A stretch of DNA of 64,000 bases from Desulfitobacterium sp050251735. Its GTDB lineage: Bacteria > Bacillota > Desulfitobacteriia > Desulfitobacteriales > Desulfitobacteriaceae. Shown one piece after another: positions 8,787-17,307 of this stretch. Every line of letters starts with the position of its first letter. Position 1 is the first letter of the stretch. The stretch covers positions 13,995 to 77,994 of the forward strand of contig JBFWMF010000017.1 in NCBI GenBank assembly GCA_050251735.1, written 5' to 3'. Below the pieces are notes generated by a model, which worked only from the letters and a program-made list of their open reading frames with translations, did no database searches and had not been told where the DNA came from. A program made the position numbers and the translations under genes.

Positions 8787-9374
8787 ATGTCATTGTCAAC
8801 CAATAATTACCGTTTCTGCCCACAATGCGGCAACCCTCTCCATAACTCAGAGTTATACGGGCAAATTCGTTCCCACTGCACTGTATGTTCCTTTGTCTTC
8901 TGGGGAAATTTCTCACTGGGAGTGGGTGGCGTCGTTTGGCACGAAGGAAAAGTTCTTTTAGTCCAACGGGCCCATAACCCCGGCAAAGGAGTCTGGACTC
9001 TGCCCGGTGGCTACGTAGATCAGCAAGAAAGAATCGCCGATGCAGTTGTCCGGGAAATCTGGGAAGAGACCCATCTTCAGACCCGACCGCTTTCCGTTAT
9101 CGCTCTGCGGGACCGTCCCGGAGAGAAGCACGATACCTACATCGTCTTTCTTCTGGAATACTTGGAGGGAGAGCTCCGCGCCGATCCTGAAGAGGTCAGT
9201 GACATCGGTTTCTTTACCTTAGAGGAAGCCCAAGCACTCGCGATTGCTGAGCTCAGCCTTAGCGTCATCAAAGCCTCGCTGACCCAACGCCTCCAAGGCT
9301 TCTTACCGAAGTCAGGGGTTGCTATGGTAGGCGGTGAACGCTCCGTGTTATATCAAATTCCAGAAAAAACCTAA
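8787..9374 (+). CDS. Nudix hydrolase with N-terminal zinc ribbon
   Basis: 195 residues. An N-terminal zinc ribbon (CPQCG then CTVC) precedes the Nudix fold, as in NADH-pyrophosphatase-like proteins. The Nudix box is seen as GYVDQQE followed by REIWEETHL; the glycine normally after EE is replaced (EETHL), but the catalytic REXXEE core is intact. Two ATGs are possible (8781 and 8787); the second has AAAGGATG at proper distance. Substrate is a nucleoside diphosphate derivative, exact identity unknown. Downstream of the MFS gene, possibly one transcript. Confidence 0.88.
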   Translation: MSLSTNNYRFCPQCGNPLHNSELYGQIRSHCTVCSFVFWGNFSLGVGGVVWHEGKVLLVQRAHNPGKGVWTLPGGYVDQQERIADAVVREIWEETHLQTRPLSVIALRDRPGEKHDTYIVFLLEYLEGELRADPEEVSDIGFFTLEEAQALAIAELSLSVIKASLTQRLQGFLPKSGVAMVGGERSVLYQIPEKT

Positions 9375-9493
9375 CTTATTTTTAATCTGATTTTAATAAT
9401 CGTCAAATTTACCTTAAAGCTTTTGTGGTTAGAATTTAGACATAGAGATGATCTAACAAAGAATTCTCAACCCAAAACAAGGAGGTACCAATT

Positions 9494-10042
9494 ATGACAC
9501 CCTTAGAAAAAGTAGAAAAACTATGTTCGATGGGCAACCTAACCTATGAGGAAGCCAAAGCCGCCTTGGAGGCATCCAACGGTGATTTGCTTGATGCCAT
9601 CATCTATCTTGAAAAACAGGGCAAGATTCACGCCCCATCCGGTGGAGGATACTACAGCAGCGAGAAAACTGTGGAAGCCAGCATCATACCCTATCCAGAA
9701 AAGGACAGGGAAAAGGGTCATTACCACAGCAATAAAGAAAATCCTTTTATCACCTTTACCAAGCAGGCCTGGGATTTCTGCGCAAAGCTGGTTCGTAAGG
9801 GCAATGCTAACACCTTTGAAGTACTCAAGAAAGAGGAAGTCAAAGGATCTTTCCCCGTCACCGTCCTCATCCTGCTGTTGATTTTCGCCTTTTGGGTTAC
9901 CATTCCCCTGTTGGTCATCGGCCTATTCTTCGGTCTGCGTTATCGTTTTGTGGGGTCTGATTTTGAAAAAACCTCCATCAATGACGCCATGGATAGTGCT
10001 GCCGATGCTGCCGAAAACCTCAAAAAGTCCATGGATAAATAA
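9494..10042 (+). CDS. UBA-like / DUF4342 membrane protein in a two-component locus
   Basis: 182 residues. The N terminus (5-45, VEKLCSMGNLTYEEAKAALE and following) looks like the UBA/TS-N three-helix fold; residues 75-155 match the pattern of DUF4342 proteins, with a single hydrophobic stretch (about 118-145) and a short basic segment after it; the tail is an amphipathic acidic helix. A very strong AAGGAGG precedes the ATG. It heads a three-gene operon with a response regulator (24 bases later) and a histidine kinase, so it may be an accessory sensor or a target. The domain call is from pattern memory. Confidence 0.7.
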   Translation: MTPLEKVEKLCSMGNLTYEEAKAALEASNGDLLDAIIYLEKQGKIHAPSGGGYYSSEKTVEASIIPYPEKDREKGHYHSNKENPFITFTKQAWDFCAKLVRKGNANTFEVLKKEEVKGSFPVTVLILLLIFAFWVTIPLLVIGLFFGLRYRFVGSDFEKTSINDAMDSAADAAENLKKSMDK

Positions 10043-10066
10043 TTTCTGGAATTGGTGGGGATCTCC

Positions 10067-10750
10067 ATGTGCTCAAAGATACTGATTATCGAGGACGAAG
10101 AAAAAATTGCTCGATTCGTCGAACTTGAGCTGAGTTATGAAGGATATACGGTTACTAAAGCCTTTGATGGCCGAACCGGGCTTGAACTCGCCGAAACCGG
10201 CGAGTTCGACCTGGTTTTGCTTGATGTGATGCTACCCCAATTAAGTGGCATGGAGGTTCTCCGTCGAATTCGCCGCACCTCTGCCGTTCCTATTATCATG
10301 CTCACCGCCCGCGATAGTGTGATGGATAAGGTTTCCGGACTGGATAGTGGGGCAAACGATTATATCACCAAACCCTTTGCTATCGAGGAGCTTCTCGCCC
10401 GCATCCGTAACGCTTTGCGAAAACAAACCTCAGCGGAAGACACCACGGAGCTATTATTTGCTTTAGATTTACAGCTCGACATGGGTCGTCGTACCGTGAC
10501 TGTGAAAGGTCAGCCCATCGATTTAACCAAACGGGAATTTGATCTTCTGCACTTTCTCCTCAAAAACAAAGGGCTAGTTATCTCCCGCGAATCATTACTT
10601 GAGAATGTCTGGGGCTTTGATTTTACTGGTGATACCAACGCCGTCGATGTCTACATCCGCTTTCTTCGCGGAAAAATCGATGAGGTGTTCGATATAAAGC
10701 TCATTCACACTGTCAGAGGGGTAGGATACGTGATTAAAGATGACCGCTAA
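10067..10750 (+). CDS. OmpR/PhoB-family response regulator
   Basis: 227 residues. Receiver domain with acidic pair EDE at 9-11, phospho-acceptor Asp53 in LVLLDVMLP, Thr80 and Lys102 in TKPF; C-terminal winged helix with the YIRFLRGKID and HTVRGVGYV signatures. A TTG-initiated frame begins at 10052, but the ATG at 10067 has GGTGGGG 6 bases upstream and gives MCSKILIIED. The kinase gene overlaps its stop codon. Its targets are unknown; the neighbouring envelope genes suggest cell-wall stress, which is inference. Confidence 0.94.
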   Translation: MCSKILIIEDEEKIARFVELELSYEGYTVTKAFDGRTGLELAETGEFDLVLLDVMLPQLSGMEVLRRIRRTSAVPIIMLTARDSVMDKVSGLDSGANDYITKPFAIEELLARIRNALRKQTSAEDTTELLFALDLQLDMGRRTVTVKGQPIDLTKREFDLLHFLLKNKGLVISRESLLENVWGFDFTGDTNAVDVYIRFLRGKIDEVFDIKLIHTVRGVGYVIKDDR

Positions 10751-12281
10751 ATCACCCCCTAATCAGCATAATCCTCACAACCGTATTAGAGATCGAATAC
10801 GGTTTTCAATCGTTTGGAAACTTAACCTTAGACTCGTTTGGCGATTGCTGTGGATTTTTTTCAAGCTCAACGTTTGTTTGGTCCTCGTATCTGCGCTGGG
10901 TTTGTTCATACATGCGGAGCAGATGATTGGAACAACCGCCGAAAAAATAGCTCAGTCAGGAGCGCCTTCCTTTGAATCGACGGATTGGCTTGATCTTTCT
11001 GGAATTCGTATTTCTTCTTCTTTTGCTGATGCTGCTTCTAATATAAGTACTGCTGCTGATACTCCTCCTGATATTTCTACTGCTGCTACTAAGACTTCAA
11101 AGGGATTCCATCTCCCGCGGGGCCTGCAGCCTTATTTTTCCCCATTGACTGCGGAAGAACTCAGAAATATCGAACTCCCCGGTTCGGAAAGCACGAGGAT
11201 TTGGGAACGCATACGAAATATTACCTATCAAGTGACGATGAAATCCGGTGAGAACTCATATCTTATCTCCTATCATCCACAAAAAACTCTCCAGATTCTC
11301 ATCGCCATGTTTGCCATTATTGTGTTAATCGAACTTATCCTACTGATCGGCAGTATATCTTCTAGTGCCCGGGTGATTCGCCAAACCCTCCTTCCTATTC
11401 AACAATTAGCCGAAACAGCCCGCAATCTGACTCAAGAAGGGGGCTTCTCTCCGGAGCAGTTGCAGGATTTAGCAGGCAAATTGGATGATATCAATGCCAC
11501 TCATTTAGATACAAGAATAGCCGTGGATGAAACCCAGAGCGAGCTTAAAAGCTTGGCCTCAGCGATTAACGGGATGCTTGACCGTATTAATGAATCCTAT
11601 CGTTCCCAAGCACGTTTCGTTTCCGATGCCTCCCATGAATTGCGAACGCCTATTTCTGTGATTCAGGGCTATGCCAACCTTTTAGACCGCTGGGGTAAAA
11701 AGGATGAAAAAACCCTTCAGGAATCCATTGATGCCATCAAAAACGAAACAGCTAGTATGAAAGCTTTGGTGGAACAGCTTTTGTTTCTCGCCCGAGGGGA
11801 TAATAATACGATGTCGCTACAGATGGAACGGTTTGAATTGTCAAGTCTTGTGGATGAAGTGCTAAGAGAAACCCAGATGATCGATGGGGGACATGAATAT
11901 ACTTCCTTGAGTACCCCGGTCATTATTTTTGCTGATAAAGGTTTGATCAAGCAAGCTACCCGGATTCTCATCGACAACGCCATGAAATATACACCCTCGG
12001 ATAAACGCATCAGCCTAGCTGTATCCGACGATGAAGGATATGCTCGCCTAACAGTGCAGGATGAAGGAATTGGTATTGCCCCTGAGGCAGTCCCCTTGAT
12101 TTTTGATCGATTCTATCGCAGCGATGAATCCCGTACCCGTTCTACCGGCGGATCAGGGTTAGGCCTTGCCATTGCTCGATGGATTGCCGAGCGCCATGGC
12201 GGTCACCTGGAAGTACTCAGTAGGTTGGATATCGGCACCCGGATTTCTCTGGTACTCCCCAAGGCCCCCGAGGTGGAATAA
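10740..12281 (+). CDS. Membrane sensor histidine kinase
   Basis: 513 residues: transmembrane helix near 35-58, extracytoplasmic domain, second helix near 180-205, HAMP, dimerisation domain with the phospho-histidine in SDASHELRTPIS, and an ATPase domain with N-box DNAMKYTP, DEGIGIAP and GGSGLGLAI. All catalytic boxes are intact. The start overlaps the regulator stop, so the pair is coupled. The sensor domain contains a low-complexity Ala/Thr/Ser/Asp stretch (residues 95-120) encoded by TCT/GCT/GAT-type repeats at 11025-11095, probably a flexible linker. Signal unknown. Confidence 0.94.
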   Translation: MTAKSPPNQHNPHNRIRDRIRFSIVWKLNLRLVWRLLWIFFKLNVCLVLVSALGLFIHAEQMIGTTAEKIAQSGAPSFESTDWLDLSGIRISSSFADAASNISTAADTPPDISTAATKTSKGFHLPRGLQPYFSPLTAEELRNIELPGSESTRIWERIRNITYQVTMKSGENSYLISYHPQKTLQILIAMFAIIVLIELILLIGSISSSARVIRQTLLPIQQLAETARNLTQEGGFSPEQLQDLAGKLDDINATHLDTRIAVDETQSELKSLASAINGMLDRINESYRSQARFVSDASHELRTPISVIQGYANLLDRWGKKDEKTLQESIDAIKNETASMKALVEQLLFLARGDNNTMSLQMERFELSSLVDEVLRETQMIDGGHEYTSLSTPVIIFADKGLIKQATRILIDNAMKYTPSDKRISLAVSDDEGYARLTVQDEGIGIAPEAVPLIFDRFYRSDESRTRSTGGSGLGLAIARWIAERHGGHLEVLSRLDIGTRISLVLPKAPEVE

Positions 12282-12383
12282 GAAAATATTTATTTTTCAC
12301 TTCTTTGACCCCCTAAAAGCTCAATCGTCTTTCGTATTATTAATTTGATAATAAAAACAGATATAAAAAATGTGGTAGATAAA

Positions 12384-12420
12384 AAGCAGCCATCGGTCCT
12401 TTCGTGACCGATGGCTGCTT
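12384..12420. repeat. Perfect 15-bp hairpin upstream of the PBP gene
   Basis: Arms 12384-12398 and 12406-12420 pair without mismatch, loop of 7. The T-run that would make it a terminator (TTTTT) follows on the minus strand, although both flanking genes are on plus. On plus it may act as a weak terminator after the kinase or as a 5' UTR structure of the PBP transcript. Confidence 0.7.
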
Positions 12421-12464
12421 GCTAATTTCATCAATTTTTACTTCCTCAAGGAGGCCAGTTTATC

Positions 12465-14444
12465 ATGAAAAATTTCCTTCCAACCAAGGATGACTTGAAA
12501 GACCTCCTCAGCAAAGCAATTACCAAACTTCGCACACTTAAACTCCCATCCTTTTTTAAGAACCCCAAATTTTGGCGAGCCTTCGGTATTCTGACGGCTC
12601 TTCTCTTGCTGGCCATCATAGGGGGAAGTGCCTTCTGGATCTCCACTTTGGATGTGAGCCAACTCCAAAGTCCTTTGGCAAGGCCCACCTACATCTATGA
12701 CCAAGAAGGTACAAAAATCTCCCAGCTCTCATCCTCAAAGATTGAACCCATGCCCATTGAAAAGATTCCCCTTCATACACAACAAGCCATTATTGCAATT
12801 GAAGATAAGCGTTTTTATAAACATCAAGGGGTGGATTTCCGGGCTATATTGCGGGCTTTGCTTCGCGATCTCCAAACTAAGGACTTCTCCGAAGGGGGAA
12901 GCACGATTAGTCAGCAGTTGGCGAAGAACCTTTTTCTCACTTCAGACAAAACCCTCCTCCGCAAGTTGAAGGAAGCCGGTTATGCCATTAAGATTGAGTC
13001 CGCCCTATCCAAAGAAAAGATTCTCGAGGCTTACCTAAACCAGATCTATTTTGGCGAAGGACGCTGGGGGATTCAAGAAGCAGCTCGTTTCTACTTTGGC
13101 AAAAATACTGAAGAGCTCAACCTGGAGGAATCGGCTCTTCTCGCAGGAATTCTTAAAGGTCCTAGCATTTATTCCCCTCTGAAAAACAAGGAGCTTGCCT
13201 TAGAGCGTCGCAACTTAGTCCTTTCCCTGATGGAAGACCAAGGCCTGATTACCGAGCTGGAAAAGTCTCGAGCTATCGTTGCACCCATCGCCCTGCGCCA
13301 AAAACCCCTAGCCGACTTATCCGGCCAATATGCCCCTTATGTGGATTATGTCATCGAAGAAGCCATCACCCACTATGGCTTTACCGAAGATCAGATTCTT
13401 ACCGGGGGACTGCAGATTTATACCACCATGGATACCATGGTCCAGCAAGCCGTTGAAGGAATCTATAAGGATGATCAATACTTTCCCCAAGGCAAAGAGG
13501 ATCAGCAGGTCCAAAGTGGCATGGTCCTCCTCGATCAACATACGGGAGCGATCCGGGGATTAGTCGGTTACAGAGGAGAGAGCGCCTTTCGTCGGTTTAA
13601 TCGGGCGTCCCAGCTCAAGCGTCAGCCCGGCTCGGTCCTCAAGCCTTTGTTGGTTTATGGTCCTGCTTTGGAAATGGGTTACCGACCAAATACCTATCTC
13701 TTCGATGGCCCCCTCAATATTGAAGGTTACTCACCACAGAATTGGGATAACCAAACTCGGGGTTGGGTCACCATGGAAGAGGCTGTCGAACAGTCCTGGA
13801 ATATCCCGGCAGTCTGGCTGTTGGATCAAATCGGCATCGAGACGGGAAAAGCCTTCGCCCAAAAGGCCGGAATCCCCTTCGCAGAATCTGATCAACATCT
13901 CAGTCTCGCCCTAGGAGGCCTATCCGAGGGGGTCTCGCCTTTGGATATGGCCCAAGGCTATAGTGCCTTTGCCAACCTGGGAGTCATGCACACAGCCCAC
14001 TCTATTACCAAAATCACGACCAACGATGGGCATGTCTTAGTCGAAGCTCAACCATCATCTCTCCAAGTCACGGATGCCCATAACGCTTATACCATGACCC
14101 TTTTACTTCAAAATGTGGTGGAACAAGGCACCGCTAAAAATGCTAGCTTAGGTAGTCGTCCCGTGGCCGGCAAGACCGGTTCCGTGGAGCTTCCCCCTAC
14201 GGAAGAGTTTGCCGGTATCAGCAAGGGACAAAAAGATGTCTGGTTTGTGGGCTACACCCCGGAATTGACCGCCGCGGTCTGGATGGGCTACGATCAAACA
14301 GATCGCGAGCATTATCTCACCACCTCAGGCGGGTCCGGTCCCGCCGTAGTCTTTCAAGCCGTCCTCAACCAAGCCCTCAAGAATACCCCTATCAAGCCCT
14401 TCACTGTCCCGGATGGGTATGTGAAGGATTGGTATAACTGGTAG
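12465..14444 (+). CDS. Class A penicillin-binding protein (transglycosylase/transpeptidase), ends at an amber codon
   Basis: Bifunctional peptidoglycan synthase of the PBP1a type. 659 residues to the first stop: short basic tail, transmembrane anchor (about 43-65), GT51 glycosyltransferase with EDKRFYKHQGVD and GGSTISQQLAKNL, then transpeptidase with active-site Ser in RQPGSVLKP, the SxN-type motif SWN and the KTG motif AGKTGS. AAGGAGG precedes the ATG. The stop is TAG at 14442-14444 and the same frame continues for 48 more codons of typical PBP tail composition (see separate entry). Lies just after the two-component operon on the same strand. Confidence 0.95.
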   Translation: MKNFLPTKDDLKDLLSKAITKLRTLKLPSFFKNPKFWRAFGILTALLLLAIIGGSAFWISTLDVSQLQSPLARPTYIYDQEGTKISQLSSSKIEPMPIEKIPLHTQQAIIAIEDKRFYKHQGVDFRAILRALLRDLQTKDFSEGGSTISQQLAKNLFLTSDKTLLRKLKEAGYAIKIESALSKEKILEAYLNQIYFGEGRWGIQEAARFYFGKNTEELNLEESALLAGILKGPSIYSPLKNKELALERRNLVLSLMEDQGLITELEKSRAIVAPIALRQKPLADLSGQYAPYVDYVIEEAITHYGFTEDQILTGGLQIYTTMDTMVQQAVEGIYKDDQYFPQGKEDQQVQSGMVLLDQHTGAIRGLVGYRGESAFRRFNRASQLKRQPGSVLKPLLVYGPALEMGYRPNTYLFDGPLNIEGYSPQNWDNQTRGWVTMEEAVEQSWNIPAVWLLDQIGIETGKAFAQKAGIPFAESDQHLSLALGGLSEGVSPLDMAQGYSAFANLGVMHTAHSITKITTNDGHVLVEAQPSSLQVTDAHNAYTMTLLLQNVVEQGTAKNASLGSRPVAGKTGSVELPPTEEFAGISKGQKDVWFVGYTPELTAAVWMGYDQTDREHYLTTSGGSGPAVVFQAVLNQALKNTPIKPFTVPDGYVKDWYNW

Positions 14445-14591
14445 GAAGCGGATGGGTACGACAAGGATGATCAGGACAAAGCGAAGAACGATAAGAAAAA
14501 TAAGAAGAAAAGCAACAAAGATAAAAACAAAGTTCAAGAAAACGATGAGAACTTTTGGAAAAACCTCTTACAAGATCTCTGGGGGAATTGA
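14445..14591 (+). other. In-frame 48-codon extension of the PBP beyond the TAG
   Basis: Directly after the TAG the PBP frame stays open to a TGA at 14589. The encoded peptide is rich in Lys, Asp and Asn and ends with an aromatic segment (FWKNLLQDLWGN). Lys-rich hydrophilic tails are common at the C terminus of Firmicute PBP1a proteins. Either the amber codon is a recent nonsense mutation, or it is read through; Desulfitobacterium hafniense is one of the few bacteria known to decode UAG as pyrrolysine. Which is true cannot be told from the sequence. Confidence 0.6.
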
Positions 14592-14640
14592 CAGAATTCA
14601 TGCTACAATGCTTTTTTAAGTCAAATCGATTTTCTCTTTC

Positions 14641-15348
14641 TTAAGGGAGATTATTCAAAAACTCCGTGATAGCTTGACTGATCTCTTCCGGTTTTTCCAG
14701 CATACACATGTGCCCTGCTCCGGGTATTATCTTGAGCTGGGAATCCGCGATTGATTTGTGAAGATATTGCGAGTATTTCAGAGGAGTCATTCGATCTTCA
14801 TCTCCACATAGAATGAGTGCCGGTACACAGAGTGAGGGAATCGTTTCGACCCGATTGAATCCATCACAAGCCAAAAAATCTGCCCAATACACTTCAGTAC
14901 GAACGTTTTCCATTTCTTCGGCAGCCTGACGAATTTGTGACGGTGATACTGTGGGAGAATACAGCGCATGAATTATTTCGAAGGGGTGGTTTCCTTGGGA
15001 CAGCGAATCAAATATTGCAGGATTGACCCGTAGCTTTGCCCCTGTCGAAATTAAAATAACTCCTTCTACAAATTCCGGATAGGTTAGGGCAAGGTCCATT
15101 GCGATAGCTCCACCCATAGAGTGACCGATAAGGACAATATTCTGGGGTTCTTTCGGTTCTCTAATAATTTCATCCCATACAAATTGCCTATAGTTTTCAA
15201 TGCTGGTTAAAGGAGGCTCAATAGAACTTCCATGTCCGGGTAAGTCCAGAGCAATCAGATCATGTCCCTTGATCGAAGATATTTGATTGGCCCAAACTTG
15301 GGACGATCCACCTGCCCCATGGATAAAGACACCTGTTTTCTTTAGCAA
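14641..15348 (-). CDS. Alpha/beta hydrolase
   Basis: 235 residues. Canonical alpha/beta hydrolase: oxyanion region FIHGAGGSSQVW, nucleophile elbow GHSMGG, acidic residue in CGDEDRMTP and catalytic histidine in GAGHMCMLE. The frame is open back to 15384, but a TTG at 15348 has a very strong GGAGGTGGAG immediately upstream and gives the expected N terminus MLKKTGVF. Lies 72 bases after a MarR gene on the same strand, third gene of an operon with a broken GntP-type permease; it probably handles the same metabolite. Substrate unknown. Confidence 0.88.
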   Translation of the reverse strand: MLKKTGVFIHGAGGSSQVWANQISSIKGHDLIALDLPGHGSSIEPPLTSIENYRQFVWDEIIREPKEPQNIVLIGHSMGGAIAMDLALTYPEFVEGVILISTGAKLRVNPAIFDSLSQGNHPFEIIHALYSPTVSPSQIRQAAEEMENVRTEVYWADFLACDGFNRVETIPSLCVPALILCGDEDRMTPLKYSQYLHKSIADSQLKIIPGAGHMCMLEKPEEISQAITEFLNNLP

Positions 15349-15420
15349 TTCTCCACCTCCGTCTTTGTAATGGTAAAAGCACAAGCAAACAATCTGAAGG
15401 GTTGGATGCTTGTGCTTTCT

Positions 15421-15831
15421 TTAAATGAGTAGTTTGCCGAGAAGTTGCTTAAGAGTTTTAGCATCCTCAACATTAAGATTGGCTAGCGCTTTCTGATTGG
15501 CCTCTTTGATCGCTTGTAGCACAGGTTCTTTTAATTGTCTTCCTCGATCTGTCAGCATGACTTGAAGAGCTCTTCTGTCTTTTAGTATAGGCTTTCTTTC
15601 TATCAAGCCTTTTTGTTCGAGTCGGTCCAGAACTCCTGTCATCGATGAACTATCTAGAAATAACCTTTCAGATAACTGCGTAGGTGTCTGCCCATCCTCG
15701 TCCCAAAGACATTGCAATACCGCATATTGTCCCGGGGTAACACCATGAGGCAACAATTCTGCTTTAAACAATTGCTGGATCGATTGCTGAGTCTTTGTTA
15801 ATGTGAAATTAATACATTGCTCTAGCTTCAT
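15421..15831 (-). CDS. MarR-family transcriptional regulator
   Basis: 136-residue winged-HTH dimer. Recognition helix region QLSERLFLDSSSMTGVLDRLEQKGLI and wing RKPILKDRRALQVMLTDRG are typical of MarR. It lies 13 bases downstream of the permease pseudogene and is probably co-transcribed with it. The palindrome at 17244-17257, which overlaps the operon promoter, is the likely operator (inference). Effector unknown, plausibly an aromatic or fatty acid. Confidence 0.92.
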   Translation of the reverse strand: MKLEQCINFTLTKTQQSIQQLFKAELLPHGVTPGQYAVLQCLWDEDGQTPTQLSERLFLDSSSMTGVLDRLEQKGLIERKPILKDRRALQVMLTDRGRQLKEPVLQAIKEANQKALANLNVEDAKTLKQLLGKLLI

Positions 15832-15844
15832 TCAAATACCTCCC

Positions 15845-17159
15845 CTAATATAAAATTAATGCCAAGGCCAGAGCCGCCAGCAAGGCCAAAAGACTTCCGA
15901 CGACAGTCGATAAGAATATATACTTATAAGTATTTTTGTGATTAAGTCCTGTTAGGGCTAGAAAGGTCAATACTACACCACTATGCGGCAATAGACTTAA
16001 TGGGCCCGAAGCCATCGTGGCTATACGGTGGAGAACATCAGGATGAATCCCCATATCAAGATATACGTTAGCAAAGCTCGGCATGATGATTCCCAGTGAA
16101 CCCGAAGCAGAGCCCGTGATAATAGACGTTAAACTTGTCACAATAGCTAAGCTTATTATAGGGTTCCCCGGAATTTGCAGTATGAAATCGGACATCACTT
16201 TAAACCCTGGTGCGGCAGTAACAACCGTGCCAAAACCTACTGCTGCCGCAGTAAAAAATATCGGAGATATAGCTCCTTGCGCGCCTTCATTAATGACTTC
16301 CTTTTGACTTTTCGTATATCTGCCTAGGGTAAGTGCCGAAAAGAGAATTGAAATAGCAAGGGCAATAACAATTATGTTTTGAACCTTAAAGAAACTGCCG
16401 ATAAAAATAATCGTAATGATCAATAGTATGGGAGTAATACTCGTTCCAATGGGGGGTAATCGGTCTTCCTCGCCAACACTAGCTGCAGTGGTATCTGCTT
16501 CGTCCTGCGAATCATATACTTCACCTCTTTGAAGGGACTTCTGTAGTTCCCTCTTCATATACCAAAGCCCAAAGGCAATCATAACTACTGTGCCAACGAT
16601 CCCAAGCAAAGGTGCCGCCGTTAAAGTCGTGCCTAGAGTAGTCGTTGGTATAGGGAGAGCCCGGTAGCATCGTCATAGTGAAGGTCAAGATCCCCATCTC
16701 AATCGGTATGGCGATTAGACTCCATGAAATATTCATTTGTTTAAAAAGCGGTCTTGCTAAGGGGATGATCGCAAATATCACGACAAAAAGACTTACCCCC
16801 CCAAAGGTTAATAGACTACAAACTAAAAATAGTGAAACTAACATTGAGTAGGGGCTTTCTGTTCCAATAATTTTCAGAACGAATGCTGCTATGGATTTTG
16901 CAGCACCACTTGCTTCTATGTACCTCGCCAAAACAGATCCAAGTAAAAAGACCACAAAGAAGTTGGCAATAAATTTGGCTAAGCCCATCATATAGGAGTT
17001 ATCCCCAGTAATCAGCGCTGAAAATAAATCCATCTGATTTGTTAAGATAACCAACACTGAACATAAAGGACCGATAATAAGAATACTATAACCCTTTGTT
17101 GCGAGATAAATAATCAGTATGATCGAAAGCAGTATTCCTAAAGGTGCTATCCAAGTCAT
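15845..17159 (-). pseudogene. GntP-like permease broken by a short deletion
   Basis: Two overlapping frames together encode one GntP-family (gluconate/carboxylate) permease of about 435 residues: the N-terminal part runs 17159 to about 16653 and the C-terminal part from about 16652 to 15845. At the junction the N-terminal frame reaches MLPGSP and the other frame resumes with IPTTTLGTTLTAAP. Family members have a conserved P-S-I-Q-N-x-I-P-T here, so about 14 bases appear to be missing, removing that motif and shifting the frame. Apart from this, the gene is clean, with a good ribosome site (GGGAG) and promoter, so the loss looks recent. A sequencing error is unlikely for a deletion of this size. 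Confidence 0.85.
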
Positions 17160-17222
17160 CTATGCTCCCACTTCCCCCTCTGTATTTTTCACATGCGCGT
17201 TCCTCCGAGAATCCTTGCTCCA

Positions 17223-17257
17223 ATATTACCTTGTACATAAGATACTTGTCAACAAGT
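17223..17257 (-). promoter_or_regulatory. MarR-type operator over the promoter of the permease operon
   Basis: Minus-strand promoter TTGACA (17252-17247), 18-base spacer, TAATAT (17228-17223). The -35 box lies inside the palindrome ACTTGT-CA-ACAAGT at 17244-17257. A degenerate second copy (CTTAT-GT-ACAAG) sits in the spacer. Repression by the MarR protein of the operon is inferred. Confidence 0.7.
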
Positions 17258-17268
17258 CTCTTTCAGTG

Positions 17269-17301
17269 AAAAAAGTTGGCCAGTCATTGAAGTGGCCAAC
17301 T
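17269..17301 (-). terminator. Intrinsic terminator of the YdcF-like gene
   Basis: 9-bp perfect stem AGTTGGCCA/TGGCCAACT, 10-base loop, six T on the minus strand. Confidence 0.9.
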
Positions 17302-17307
17302 CACTAT

